NCBI GenBank assembly: GCA_947623455.1
Contig: OX392541.1
Location: 4,726,701 to 4,790,700 of the forward strand
Source: Mimachlamys varia
Taxonomy: Eukaryota > Mollusca > Bivalvia > Pectinida > Pectinidae
Length of the DNA: 64,000 nucleotides
Reading direction: 5' to 3'
The notes below the pieces were generated by a model. It searched no databases. It saw nothing but the letters and a program-made list of their open reading frames with translations, and was not told the DNA's origin. Positions 12,500-25,214 of this stretch are shown one piece after another. Position 1 is the stretch's first letter. Each line of letters opens with the position of its first letter. Made by a program: the position numbers and the translations under genes.

Positions 12500-13640
12500 G
12501 ATGAAGTAACAAAAAAAAATTGCTGCACATTTTAAAAACTGTCTTGTGTGTCTTTAATACTTGATACATTAAAAATATCGTTTTATATTCATGTTCGTCA
12601 AAGGAAATAAACCATTAAAGAGGCAATTAAGTGAACCCGCGTTTTTCAAAATCAGCCAGAATAAAAAATAACTATATTCAGACAAATGAATGCTTACTTG
12701 TTAATTATATACCGTGTAGCCGATGTCCGATGTGGTCAGTTTAATTATTGGGAAAGGCCGCGCCAAATATAGCAACATCAAAATATAGCACGAAATAACC
12801 GCGCCACCTGTTGCGACCACATGTATGTGTGTTGTAAACAAACGGACGCACACACAGAGTCCCTCCGAAGGGCATTTTGGATTCCCATCTTTTAGCCCCC
12901 AGCAAGACGAAACATCTGTATGACGCAGTTAAATTCACGTTTTTCGGCATACTGTATCTAATACTAAATTTACAAGTTGCAAACCTCAAATTTTGTCAAA
13001 ATATCGGTATGAATAGTTTACCAGGATTACCGAACTACAATTTTATAAAAAAAAATGGTGATATTTTAACACCTTTGTAGTTAAAATTTCAGCAAAGTAA
13101 AACATGCAAATATGCAGGACAAAAATATTACAATTTTATCAGTCTGAGAGTTATAATTTGCTAAATATGTAACTTATAATAGTGTTTTTTGTTTGTTTTC
13201 TTTGTTTTCTACTCAGCAAACATGAACATATAAAGCTATTTAAAAGTAAACAAAGAAACATGAAAGTTTTTACTATGCACTTTTTCTTTTCTCAATATGA
13301 AAAATTGCAACGAACCATTGCAAACTAAAAACTTTCTTGTTTGTATTTAATACTTGATATATAAAATATATTGTTAAATATTTATGTTATCAATGTAACA
13401 CCAAAGGAAATAAACCATTTACACATTTGAGTGTTAAACATTAAGCAAAGCATGCAGGACAAAAATATTAATGTTATCAGAGTTGTTATAAGCTAAATTT
13501 TTAATTTACAATAGTGTAATTGATTTATTTTCTTTGTTTTCAACTCAGGAAACATGAACATATAAAGGTATTTAAAAGGAAACAAAGAAATCAAGGAAGT
13601 TTTTACTTTGCAATATTTCTTTTCTCAAAGTGAAAAATTA
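12500..13640. repeat. Diverged tandem duplication of non-coding sequence
   Basis: The block 13100-13310 (GCAGGACAAAAATATTA, TTCTTTGTTTTC, AACATGAACATATAAAG, AAACAAAGAAA) recurs at about 13447-13637 in the same order. The phrase AAAGGAAATAAACCATT occurs at 12600 and 13404. The copies differ by many substitutions and small indels, so the duplication is old. A short frame at 12877-13080 has no family signature. Confidence 0.7.
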
Positions 13641-15240
13641 TAAATAATAAATTTACACCTTTATGCATGTACTATAATGAGATAAGTTCATGAGGGATAC
13701 CTTTTACATGCATTCACATATATAAACGTGTGTCATTTCATAATACTTAAGCTTTGAACTGCTATAATTTTTGAAAGTTATACGAAAATTAAGGACAAGA
13801 CCAATCAAAACTCAAATGGAAGCTAACATCACAATGAATATTATGATAAAATGATTATAATATGTTGGTTTTTTTTCAACCAACAAGGAAGAACACACTT
13901 GAGTTTGCTCTGGCCCTGTCACATTATTTGGTTTGGGGTCCCAATACCAGACATCTATCTGTCAAAATGTCTAAGTCATGTGTCAAGCACTCAAGGAAAC
14001 TCGGGCTAGGAAACACTTAACGTCCGCAATCAGTTTGCAACTTACTGAACTTACCTAGTTCGTCTGTAGCAAGGCATTCCTTGTGAAGCTGTCCAACGCC
14101 AGGCCAAAGTGTAAACAGTCGACTCATGTTTATAAACATATCGTTAGATAAGGTTCCGCTATTTGCGACGCATCATTCCTTGTATTTTGTCATCGCTGAC
14201 TCTGTTTGTAGATTTGATCACAACTCGAGAAACCTCATTTATCCCTACTAATTAGCTGTAAACGTTGTCGAAATGTTTCATATTGTCCACTACCAATGCT
14301 GCTTAAACAGATTGTTTCAGCATGATTACGTCCATCTACATACACCGTGTTAAACAATAATTGTCGACGATGAAATCAGGACCCAGATGTTTCCTGCATA
14401 CAAACGAAAGTACATTGTAGGCATGTCTACGCTTCTGAAGGAAGGGAGATTACTCGTCGTCTTCTTCACCGTAATCTCACCAGATTTAACTTCATGTATT
14501 GTATCAAGTGTTTATAACTTTGTTTGCTAGTTTTTCGTGTATATATAATGAACAGTTCGACCAAATATGTAGTTCATATAACACCAAGAAATGGGCTTAT
14601 AAAAAGTAACCCAAAAAGCTTTCGGCTCATAGAAGCGAACGAAACGAACGATTGTTATCATGGTACTCCTGGCCCCCGGGCCGTCGACACCTCTCAGCGA
14701 GATCCTCACCCGGAGGCTAGTGTTGGGATAGTGAGGGTTATATTACAAAACTCTTCATTGTGTAGTGCTCATTCCATACGGGAATAGCAGCTCAAAATAA
14801 AGTGAAGAACCTATGACAGTGAAGTAGCTACAATGTAAGTACAATCACTAATATACACTACATGTAACTCTCCGCCGTATATAAATCTTCAATCTATTAT
14901 ATATAGATATTTCACCCCTCTCACCTCATTTCCCTACCAGTGTCAGACCAAATTAGAGTAAATATATATTACTCTATTAATCCATACGTTTTACAGTTTG
15001 TCATCAAAATATCCCCACTAGATCAAATATAGATAAAGTATTGACGTGTCCGATAGCTTAGAAAGTTTAACCAAACAATATATGAGAGTTATTTCCCCTT
15101 GAACCTTGGCGAAAATGATTTAAACAGTAGATTCTATCCGTAACCGAAAGTCTTTTTTCATATGAACAATATATTCAACTTTCACACAGCTCCATAATAC
15201 TCCATTCACCCTTTTTGTATGTGGCATTTTACCTAGTGTG
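13641..15240. other. Non-coding, no gene seen
   Basis: An 87-codon open frame at 14524-14787 has no motif and is overlapped by one on the other strand. Nothing else is supportable. Confidence 0.5.
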
Positions 15241-15246
15241 ATGCTA

Positions 15247-15420
15247 TAAAGAAAAGGAAAGAAAAATCAGATTCAGAGGAGCAGAAGAAAAAGAATGAGA
15301 AGCAGATAGGAAGTAAACAAAAATGGAAAAGAAAGAGAAAGGGAAAGAAAAAGAAAAAGAAAGAAAGAAAAATAGATTAAAGATAAGGAGAAGAGAGTAA
15401 AAATAGTAACATTATGGAAA
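15247..15420. repeat. Polypurine (GA/AAAG) tract
   Basis: About 170 bases almost entirely of A and G on the + strand (GAAAGAAAAAGAAAAAGAAA and similar). It is low-complexity sequence with triplex-forming potential. Confidence 0.85.
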
Positions 15421-16114
15421 TAAAAAGATTTAAGGAATTCAAATCTGGTATTAAAGAATAAATATGAATATGTCTGTTGGTAAATAATTAAGATACTAGG
15501 TTTCGCAATTTAGCCTTTTTTTCTGAATAATGATAAATATTGTAAGTAGGATAAGACCTATGATCGGCAATGTAAAAATGTCGTCCAATTCTTTGAACTG
15601 TGCTCCTCTGAAAGAAAAATAATACTGTCTTTTTTGGTGATATATTATGTAAAAGACATTTTCCACAGGAAAGTGATCCACTGATTCGAATGGGCATGTA
15701 CTTGTTGTGAGGGAGATAGTCTCCCCATTTCTGCGAGTGAGATGCTTTCCTACTTTGTGAGTGGAGCGCGATTCGCTAGCTACTCAGCAACCCTCCAGAG
15801 CCAAAGCAAAGTTATGGAAGAGCCCGAGAAAATATCTAAGGAAAGTTGACTTTTGTGTTGTATTTAAAGTTTGCTGACCACTCCGATAGTATATACCCTT
15901 CTTAACTTGAAATAAAAGACACAACAGAATCTACATCAACTGCTTGCTCCGATCTCTATTTAAACTATTACCAACATGGACAGCTTAATACTAAGCTATA
16001 CGATAAACGTGACGATTTCAATTTTCCTATCATGAATTTTCCATTTCTTGATGTTATTTCCCAAGCTTCTCCAACCAATTGTGTTTACATGTCGCAGTTA
16101 TTTCGTTATTTGAG
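15421..16114. other. Non-coding, no gene seen
   Basis: Two overlapping minus-strand frames of 61-69 codons at 15488-15697 have no recognisable domain, and no splice partner is evident. Confidence 0.5.
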
Positions 16115-16235
16115 AGCTTTGTAAAAGTACAAGAGAATAAGACCAAGTGTTCCAGAAGAGTTAGCGTCTTCTACTTCATCGACGACACCCGCCATGTAAA
16201 TCTTGGTCACATCCAAGTAAACATCAATCCTCAAA
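16115..16235 (-). repeat. Dispersed repeat (copy of the 30.3 kb and 44.5 kb family)
   Basis: The series GTAAAAGTACAAGAGAATAA, CCAAGTGTTCCAGAAGAG, GCGTCTTCT, CACCCGCCATGTAAA matches the reverse complement of 30320-30410 and the same strand of 44565-44660. It is a multi-copy genomic element of unknown class, and only one end is retained here. Confidence 0.7.
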
Positions 16236-17129
16236 ACAAAAGTTGAATTTGCTTTTGCCCATTTGGCATGACATTGCCGCTGAATAGACTATCTTAATTC
16301 AGTTGGCATTCATTACAGCTATGAATGCAATGTATAGATGAGGTAAGCACCGATTTGAAAAAGAAAATAAATGACAAGTGATAGTGGGCCCCAACCTAAG
16401 TAAACAGTGTTCTAGTTAATATCAATGAATTGTTAATATCATTGTTTGGTTAATATTCATCATGATTAGATGACACACTAACATATTAATGAATTAGTCT
16501 CCAGAAGCAGAGAAGCGGAAATCAGCATTATAGTGCTCAGCCATTTAAAACGTTTATTCTGAAAAACCATAAAAATAAGATAGTGAAAAAGAATGGAATC
16601 GATTATGAAATAAAACAAAATTCTTGAACATTTTTAAAACACTACTTTCAAAGCTAAAGGGTTTTTCTTTTCAATTAATTGAACATAATAATGTTTTAAA
16701 ACTGGCTTGAAATATTGTCAAATTATGCTTAACTGAAGATTTTTCTGAATTAAAATAATGAAACAAGTCAATAGCATGCCCATTTATGTGCCGTGACACC
16801 CTAAGCCGCCATTTAAGCTTTCTTGCTACATAAACGCCCTATTTTCAGAACTTAAGTATTAATTTTCCGATTATTGTAGTATACGTACTTTATGAGTCTG
16901 AAGAGAAAAAGCATCAACTAACCAATACCTTAAAACAAGGATGGAGTGTGTCCACAAATGTGTCGTGCCATACAAAACCGAACACATCAAGCTTCCATTC
17001 TAAATTGTTTATTCCGAAAATACCCTATTTACTTTTGCTCACATCACGATTACCTCTATAAGCTACTATCAGATTATTTATATTTATGAACTTTTCTTAA
17101 AACTGGCTAAACTTTATACGACTCAGATG
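16236..17129. other. Non-coding upstream of the 113-aa gene
   Basis: AT-rich sequence with no supportable coding. It contains the presumptive distal promoter region of the small gene at 17205. Confidence 0.5.
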
Positions 17130-17165
17130 TATATAAGGTCGACAGACACTGTATTGGTATCATTC
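17130..17165 (+). promoter_or_regulatory. TATA box and initiator-like element
   Basis: TATATAAG at 17130-17137 is followed about 22-30 bases downstream by an initiator-like TCATTC (near 17159-17164). This spacing fits a TATA-Inr core promoter with a short 5' UTR before the ATG at 17205. Confidence 0.6.
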
Positions 17166-17204
17166 AATTCACACTCCATGCTGTAAAGACTTATTGAGAA
17201 AAGT

Positions 17205-17546
17205 ATGAAGATCCCAGAACGAAACCCCAGACTTGACCAACCGTTTACTCTGTTTGAGAGCGAGCGACGATTCCGCAGAGCCTGTGAACAGATTGTTCAA
17301 CAGTTTGATGAGCTACAGGCCCGTTACCTCGGCGCCAAGAGAGACGGACTACGAACCTTCCGCTACAACTACAGACTTCGACTGTCGGTTATCGAAGGTC
17401 TCCGGAACATGTACTACGACTATTCCCATCACAAGGCTGAAGACATATCCAGGCTAAGAAAGGACATGTATGGCGAAATTATAGAAGTTGTTTCGGGATC
17501 AAAAAGACCAAGACAAAGAATAGCTGAGATAGGTCTTAAATCCTGA
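17205..17546 (+). CDS. Small basic protein, 113 aa, unknown function
   Basis: A single open exon starts at an ATG 68-75 bases downstream of a good TATA box and ends at TGA. The protein is strongly charged and Arg-rich (ERRFRRACEQIVQQF; KRDGLRTFRYNYRLRLS). It looks helical, with a heptad-like run from about residue 18 to 95 and a basic tail (SGSKRPRQR). There is no signal peptide or membrane segment, and only one cysteine. The composition and the absence of low complexity argue for a real protein; an overlapping 74-codon frame in +2 is its shadow. I do not recognise the family. A small coiled-coil or nucleic-acid-binding role is possible but would be a guess. No AATAAA follows closely, so the 3' end is undefined. 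Confidence 0.65.
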   Translation: MKIPERNPRLDQPFTLFESERRFRRACEQIVQQFDELQARYLGAKRDGLRTFRYNYRLRLSVIEGLRNMYYDYSHHKAEDISRLRKDMYGEIIEVVSGSKRPRQRIAEIGLKS

Positions 17547-19085
17547 AAACGGCTCTATTCAGGCCAACCACTTTTCTCTCGAAATAACGCATAAAACTCT
17601 GTGTTGTTGTTATTGTTGTTTAATGTAAAAATGACTCGAATTCTGGAAGGATGGGCGACAGAGTACAACTTAATGATTAATCATTTGATTATTCCGCTGG
17701 CTTCTATCTCTCGCGCCGAACAACAGTGTGAGGAATCCCAGAATCCCCAGTAACCATTTCCTAATGTGGCCGTTAAGTTTTCAAACTTCCGGACCTGTTT
17801 ATAAAACGAAACGCAAAGCACAAAAACAGAATGCGTTACACAGTTATTCAATACGTACATGATCAGCTTGTGACCCTCAACCCGGTCTACCTCTCTGGAA
17901 GCTTTTGTTACTGGCCTTCGTGAGAAACTCAACAACACCATCTGATCCGTGCTGTATGATGATACGCAGCTTTTATATCAAACTGGAACAAATATCGCCC
18001 ATTTGAAAGAGATCTCTAGCGGCGTCAACGTCTTCGTTCGTAAAATACATTTATTTTTCTCCAATCTTATACTAGACCTAGTTTGCCTAAGTGGATGGAT
18101 TGTCAACCACGCACGTTAGGACAACCAACTCTGAACCACCCTATCCTATCAACCTGTCATCTTCAGTTTACTCAAAACTGAAGTCCTGTTGTTCGTCAAA
18201 ATACGTCTGTGGGGGGTTTTAATAGTTTATTTTAACGGAAATTATGGTCGAAACGGTACTTTAAGTCTGCAATTTCCTCAAGTAAACCAAACGACAGATT
18301 ATTCACCATTATTAGCCTATTTTAGCACCGTTTTTCTCGTATTACCTTCGGAAAACATGTTTTGGTACCTCCGCCGAAGAGTTGCTTGTTTCGACAGACT
18401 GAACATGCTCTAAGCTAGTTGACGAATCCTTGAAGTTCAATCAGAAAGCATTTCTGTTTGCTTCCTCCTTTCGACTAATAGACAGGTAGTGTAACCTTCT
18501 ATGTGATTTGTATCCTACCTACGCCTGTGTAATATGTATTCATTGTTGCTATGAGGTATGACTGTATATACAAGATAACAGAGAAGACCAGCTACCGTAT
18601 CTATCAGACAACAGAGGCGATAAGTCATTATCGCCTCAGATAAACTAACCCTGTCATGGCGGATATTTCTGTGCAAAGCCTGGGATTAATCTATTCACAT
18701 CAGGTTTGTACAAGTGACACATTACTGCAATCAACATTTGCTGTTAATAACAAGAGAAATATATTTTACTAATCGTTATGAAAAGTCAATAATATTAAAT
18801 AGCACATCAACATCTGCAATAATGATCAATAGTGTGTATAGATACGGATTTGAAAACGTTTTCTGTTGTTTACGAACAGAATATAATTCAAATACGAAAT
18901 ATCAACATTTTAATACGCATGTGTCAATAGTCAATTATTTTATCAACAAAGAGTAACTTGCGTTAATTTTATTGTTAATCACATGGTTCTAAAACGTCTG
19001 TTTTCGTTCGAGATCTTCTATTTCAAATGGTCCTTGATCTTGACCTTAAATTGATGATCGTATCTGATTAGAAATGCAGTACAAC
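17547..19085. other. Non-coding between the small gene and the 43-bp array
   Basis: Contains a perfect hairpin at 18614-18637 (GAGGCGATAA / TTATCGCCTC, 4-base loop). An 86-codon minus-strand frame (17681-17941) and + frames of 74-80 codons (18189-18413, 18714-18956) have no recognisable features. Confidence 0.5.
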
Positions 19086-19091
19086 AAAACA

Positions 19092-22000
19092 AACTCGCAT
19101 AACAACACACAGCTGGTAACATGTATGGAACTGAAGCTCGTACTACACCATACAGCTGGTAACATGTATGGAACTAAAGCTCGCACTACACCATACAGCT
19201 GGTAACATGTATGTAACTAAAGCTCGCACTACACAATACAGCTGGTAATATGCATGTAACTAAAGCTCGCACTACAACGTACAGCTGGTAACATGTATGG
19301 AACTAAAGCTCGCACTACAACGTACAGCTGGTAATATGTATGTAACTAAAGCTCGCACTACAACGTACAGCTGGTAATATGTATGTAACTAAAGCTCGCA
19401 CTACAACGTACAGCTGGTAACATGTATGGAACTAAAGCTCGCACTACAACGTACAGCTGGTAATATGTATGTAACTAAAGCTCGCACTACAACGTACAGC
19501 TGGTAATATGTATGTAACTAAAGCTCGCACTACACCATACGGCTGGTAACATGTATGTAACTAAAGCTCGCACTACACAATACAGCTGGTAACATGTATG
19601 TAACTAAAGCTCGCACTACACAATACAGCTGGTAACATGTATGTAACTAAAGCTCGCACTACACAATACAGCTGGTAACATGTATGGAACTAAAGCTCGC
19701 ACTACACAATACAGCTGGTAACATGTATGTAACTTAAGCTCGCACTACACCATACAGCTGGTAACATGTATGGAACTGAAGCTCGGACTACACCATACAG
19801 CTGGTAATATGTATGGAACTAAAGCTCGCACTACACCATACAGCTGGTAACATGTATGGAACTGAAGCTCGCACTACACCATACAACTGGTAACATGTAT
19901 GGAACTAAAGCTCGCACTACACAATACAGCTGGTAACATGTATGGAACTAAAGCTCGCACTACACCATACAGCTGGTAACATGTATGTAACTAAAGCTCG
20001 CACTACACAATACAGCTGGTAATATGTATGTAACTAAAGCTCGCACTACAACGTACAGCTGGTAACATGTATGGAACTAAAGCTCGCACTACAACGTACA
20101 GCTGGTAATATGTATGTAACTAAAGCTCGCACTACAACGTACAGCTGGTAATATGTATGTAACTAAAGCTCGCACTACAACGTACAGCTGGTAACATGTA
20201 TGGAACTAAAGCTCGCACTACAACGTACAGCTGGTAATATGTATGTAACTAAAGCTCGCACTACAACGTACAGCTGGTAATATGTATGTAACTAAAGCTC
20301 GCACTACACCATACAGCTGGTAACATGTATGTAACTAAAGCTCGCACTACACAATACAGCTGGTAATATGTATGTAACTAAAGCTCGCACTACACAATAC
20401 AGCTGGTAACATGTATGTAACTAAAGCTCGCACTACACAATACAGCTGGTAACATGTATGGAACTAAAGCTCGCACTACACAATACAGCTGGTAACATGT
20501 ATGTAACTTACGCTCGCACTACACCATACAGCTGGTAACATGTATGGAACTGAAGCTCGGACTACACCATACAGCTGGTAATATGTATGGAACTAAAGCT
20601 CGCACTACACCATACAGCTGGTAACATGTATGGAACTGAAGCTCGCACTACACCATACAACTGGTAACATGTATGGAACTAAAGCTCGCACTACACAATA
20701 CAGCTGGTAACATGTATGTAACTAAAGCTCGCACTACACCATACAGCTGGTAACACGTATGGAACTAAAGCTCGCACTACACCATACAGCTGGTAACATG
20801 TATGGAACTGAAGCTCGCACTACAACGTACAGCTGGTAATATGTATGTAACTAAAGCTCGCACTACAACGTACAGCTGGTAATATGTATGTAACTAAAGC
20901 TCGCACTACACAATACAGCTGGTATCATGTATGTAACTAAAGCTCGCACTACACCATACAGCTGGTAACACGTATGGAACTAAAGCTCGCACTACACCAT
21001 ACAGCTGGTAACATGTATGGAACTGAAGCTCGCACTACAACGTACAGCTGGTAACATGTATGGAACTAAAGCTCGCACTACAACGTACAGCTGGTAATAT
21101 GTATGTAACTAAAGCTCGCACTACAACGTACAGCTGGTAATATGTATGTAACTAAAGCTCGCACTACAACGTACAGCTGGTAACATGTATGGAACTAAAG
21201 CTCGCACTACAACGTACAGCTGGTAATATGTATGTAACTAAAGCTCGCACTACAACGTACAGCTGGTAATATGTATGTAACTAAAGCTCGCACTACACCA
21301 TACAGCTGGTAACATGTATGTAACTAAAGCTCGCACTACACAATACAGCTGGTAACATGTATGTAACTAAAGCTCGCATTACACCATACAGCTGGTAACA
21401 TGTATGGAACTAAAGCTCGCACTACACAATACAGCTGGTAACATGTATGGAACTAAAGCTCGCACTACACAATACAGCTGGTAACATGTATGTAACTTAA
21501 GCTCGCACTACACCATACAGCTGGTAACATGTATGGAACTGAAGCTCGGACTACACCATACAGCTGGTAATATGTATGGAACTAAAGCTCGCACTACACC
21601 ATACAGCTGGTAACATGTATGGAACTGAAGCTCGCACTACACCATACAACTGGTAACATGTATGGAACTAAAGCTCGCACTACACAATACAGCTGGTAAC
21701 ATGTATGTAACTAAAGCTCGCACTACACCATACAGCTGGTAACACGTATGGAACTAAAGCTCGCACTACACCATACAGCTGGTAACATGTATGGAACTGA
21801 AGCTCGCACTACAACGTACAGCTGGTAATATGTATGTAACTAAAGCTCGCACTACAACGTACAGCTGGTAATATGTATGTAACTAAAGCTCGCACTACAC
21901 AATACAGCTGGTAACACGTATGGAACTAAAGCTCGCACTACACCATACAGCTGGTAACATGTATGTAACTAAAGCTCGCACTACACCATACAACTGGTAA

Positions 22001-24680
22001 CATGTATGTAACTAAAGCTCGCACTACACAATACAGCTGGTAACATGTATGTAACTAAAGCTCGCACTACACCATACAGCTGGTAACATGTATGTAACTA
22101 AAGCTCGCACTACACAATACAGCTGGTAACATGTATGGAACTAAAGCTCGCACTACACAATACAGCTGGTAACATGTATGTAACTTAAGCTCGCACTACA
22201 CCATACAGCTGGTAACATGTATGGAACTGAAGCTCGCACTACACCATACAACTGGTAACATGTATGTAACTAAAGCTCGCACTACACAATACAGCTGGTA
22301 ACATGTATGTAACTAAAGCTCGCACTACACCATACAGCTGGTAACACGTATGGAACTAAAGCTCGCACTACACCATACAGCTGGTAACATGTATGGAACT
22401 GAAGCTCGCACTACACCATACAGCTGGTAACATGAATGGAACTGAAGCTCGCACTACAACATACAGCTGGTAACATGTATGGAACTAAAGCTCGCACTAC
22501 ACCATACAGCTGGTAAAATGTATGGAACTAAAACTCGTACTACACCATACAGCTGGTAACATGTATGGAACTAAAGCTCGCACTACAACATACAGCTGGT
22601 AACATGTATGGAACTAAAGCTCGCACTACACCATACAGCTGGTAACATGTATGGAACTGAAGCTCGCACTACACCATACAACTGGTAACATGTATGGAAC
22701 TAAAGCTCGCACTACACAATACAGCTGGTAACATGTATGTAACTAAAGCTCGCACTACACCATACAGCTGGTAACACGTATGGAACTAAAGCTCGCACTA
22801 CACCATACAGCTGGTAACATGTATGGAACTGAAGCTCGCACTACAACGTACAGCTGGTAATATGTATGTAACTAAAGCTCGCACTACAACGTACAGCTGG
22901 TAATATGTATGTAACTAAAGCTCGCACTACACAATACAGCTGGTATCATGTATGTGACTAAAGCTCGCACTACACAATACAGCTGGTAACACGTATGGAA
23001 CTAAAGCTCGCACTACACCATACAGCTGGTAACATGTATGTAACTAAAGCTCGCACTACACCATACAACTGGTAACATGTATGTAACTAAAGCTCGCACT
23101 ACACAATACAGCTGGTAACATGTATGTAACTAAAGCTCGCACTACACCATACAGCTGGTAACATGTATGTAACTAAAGCTCGCACTACACAATACAGCTG
23201 GTAACATGTATGGAACTAAAGCTCGCACTACACAATACAGCTGGTAACATGTATGTAACTTAAGCTCGCACTACACCATACAGCTGGTAACATGTATGGA
23301 ACTGAAGCTCGCACTACACCATACAACTGGTAACATGTATGTAACTAAAGCTCGCACTACACAATACAGCTGGTAACATGTATGTAACTAAAGCTCGCAC
23401 TACACCATACAGCTGGTAACACGTATGGAACTAAAGCTCGCACTACACCATACAGCTGGTAACATGTATGGAACTGAAGCTCGCACTACACCATACAGCT
23501 GGTAACATGAATGGAACTGAAGCTCGCACTACAACATACAGCTGGTAACATGTATGGAACTAAAGCTCGCACTACACCATACAGCTGGTAAAATGTATGG
23601 AACTAAAACTCGTACTACACCATACAGCTGGTAACATGTATGGAACTAAAGCTCGCACTACAACATACAGCTGGTAACATGTATGGAACTAAAGCTCGTA
23701 CTACACCATACAGCTGGTAACATGTATGGAACTAAAGCTCGCACTACACTATACAGCTGGTAACATGTATGGAACTAAAGCTCGCACTACACAATACAGC
23801 TGGTAATATGTATGGAACTAAAGCTCGCACTACACCATACAGCTTGTAACATGTATGGAACTAAAGCTCGCATTACACCATACAGCTGGTAACATGTATG
23901 GAACTAAAGCTCGCATTACACCATACAGCTGGTAACATGTATGGAACTAAAGCTCGCACTACACAATACAGCTGGTAACATGTATGTAACTAAAGCTAGC
24001 ACTACACCATACAGCTGGTAACATGTATGGAACTAAAGCTCGCATTACAACATACAGCTGGTAACATGTATGTAACTAAAGCTAGCACTACACAATACAA
24101 CTGGTAACATGTATGTAACTAAAGCTCGCACTACACCATACAGCTGGTAACATGTATGTAACTAAAGCTCGCACTACACCATACAGCTGGTAACATGTAT
24201 GGAACTAAAGCTCGCATTACAACATACAGCTGGTAACATGTATGTACCTAAAGCTCGTACTACAACATACAGCTGGTAACATGTATGTACCTAAAGCTCG
24301 TACTACACCATACAGCTGGTAACATGTATGTAACTAAAGCTCGCACTACACAATACAGCTGGTAACATGTATGGAACTAAAGCTCGTACTACACCATACA
24401 GCTGGTAACATGTATGTAACTTAAGATCGCACTACAACATACAGCTGGTAACATGTATGGAACTAAAGCTCGCACTACACTATACAGCTGGTAACATGTA
24501 TGGAACTAATGCTCGCACTACAACATACAGCTGGTAACATGTATGGAACTAAAGCTCGCACTACAACATACAGCTGGTTACATGTATGGAACTAAAGCTC
24601 GCACTACAACATACAGCTGGTAACATGTATGGAACTAAAGCTCGCACTACACCATACAGCTGGTTACATGTATGGAACAA
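19092..24680. repeat. 43-bp minisatellite, about 130 copies, with higher-order structure
   Basis: The unit contains CAGCTGGTAACATGTATGG and AACTAAAGCTCGCACTACAC, with variants ACCATA/ACAATA/AACGTA, CATGTATG/TATGTATG and GGAACT/GTAACT. Marker variants sit at distances that are exact multiples of 43: the AACTTA variants start at 19731, 20505, 21494, 22182 and 23257 (spacings 18, 23, 16 and 25 units), and CATGAATGG recurs after 1075 bp (25 units). Unit length has therefore been kept without slippage while blocks of units were duplicated. The array ends about 220 bp before the SLC22 start codon. Each unit includes an E-box CAGCTG and a donor-like CTG/GTAACA. Confidence 0.95.
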
Positions 24681-24896
24681 AATCTTTATCTTTTAACAAT
24701 CAATATTTTATTCGACATAGGATAGTATAGTCATACATATGAAGATAATCGTGATGCTGTTAGTATAAGATAATACTTACTGATGCTTGTGTGTTAATGC
24801 CAAACTGTCGTCTGAAATGTGGTTTAAACGCTGGTTTAATATTTGTAGCAACGTGAGCAGTCAGCATTTCGTGGATGGACACTAAAACCAGACATA
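24681..24896 (+). other. Presumed SLC22 5' UTR / upstream region
   Basis: Sequence between the 43-bp array and the chosen ATG. A possible acceptor (TTAATATTTGTAG, ending near 24850) could mark a 5' UTR intron. The frame is open from there to the ATG, so a slightly longer N terminus cannot be excluded. No clear TATA box is seen. Confidence 0.35.
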
Positions 24897-25214
24897 ATGC
24901 ACTCGATAAGTGGATACTTGGAGGATGTACTTCAACAATGTGGTGGGTTCGGGCGATTTCAATTCCTTATGTACACCGTCGTCATGGGAAGCAAGCTTCC
25001 GGTCGCCTGGAGCATGATGATGATGTCATATGTTGGGGTCATACCCGACTGGTGGTGCGACTATAATATACCTATAAATAGAACAGATAGTCACGTGACG
25101 GTAACTCCTTGGACAAACTCCTCTTTCCAAAAATGTTCTCCGCCAGTAAATACTTCTGTCTCCTCCTGCAGTAGACATAGGTTTCAAAACGACATGTACA
25201 ACATTGTTAATGAG
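24897..25214 (+). CDS. SLC22 exon 1 (residues 1-106)
   Basis: Encodes the N terminus, TM1 (about 21-49) and most of the large first extracellular loop with sequons NRT, NSS and NTS and cysteines. The donor is AATGAG/GTGGGT at 25215; phase 0 joins NE to WDLVCD of exon 2, the family-typical junction. The open frame continues past the donor to 25382 but loses all SLC22 resemblance there. Confidence 0.92.
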
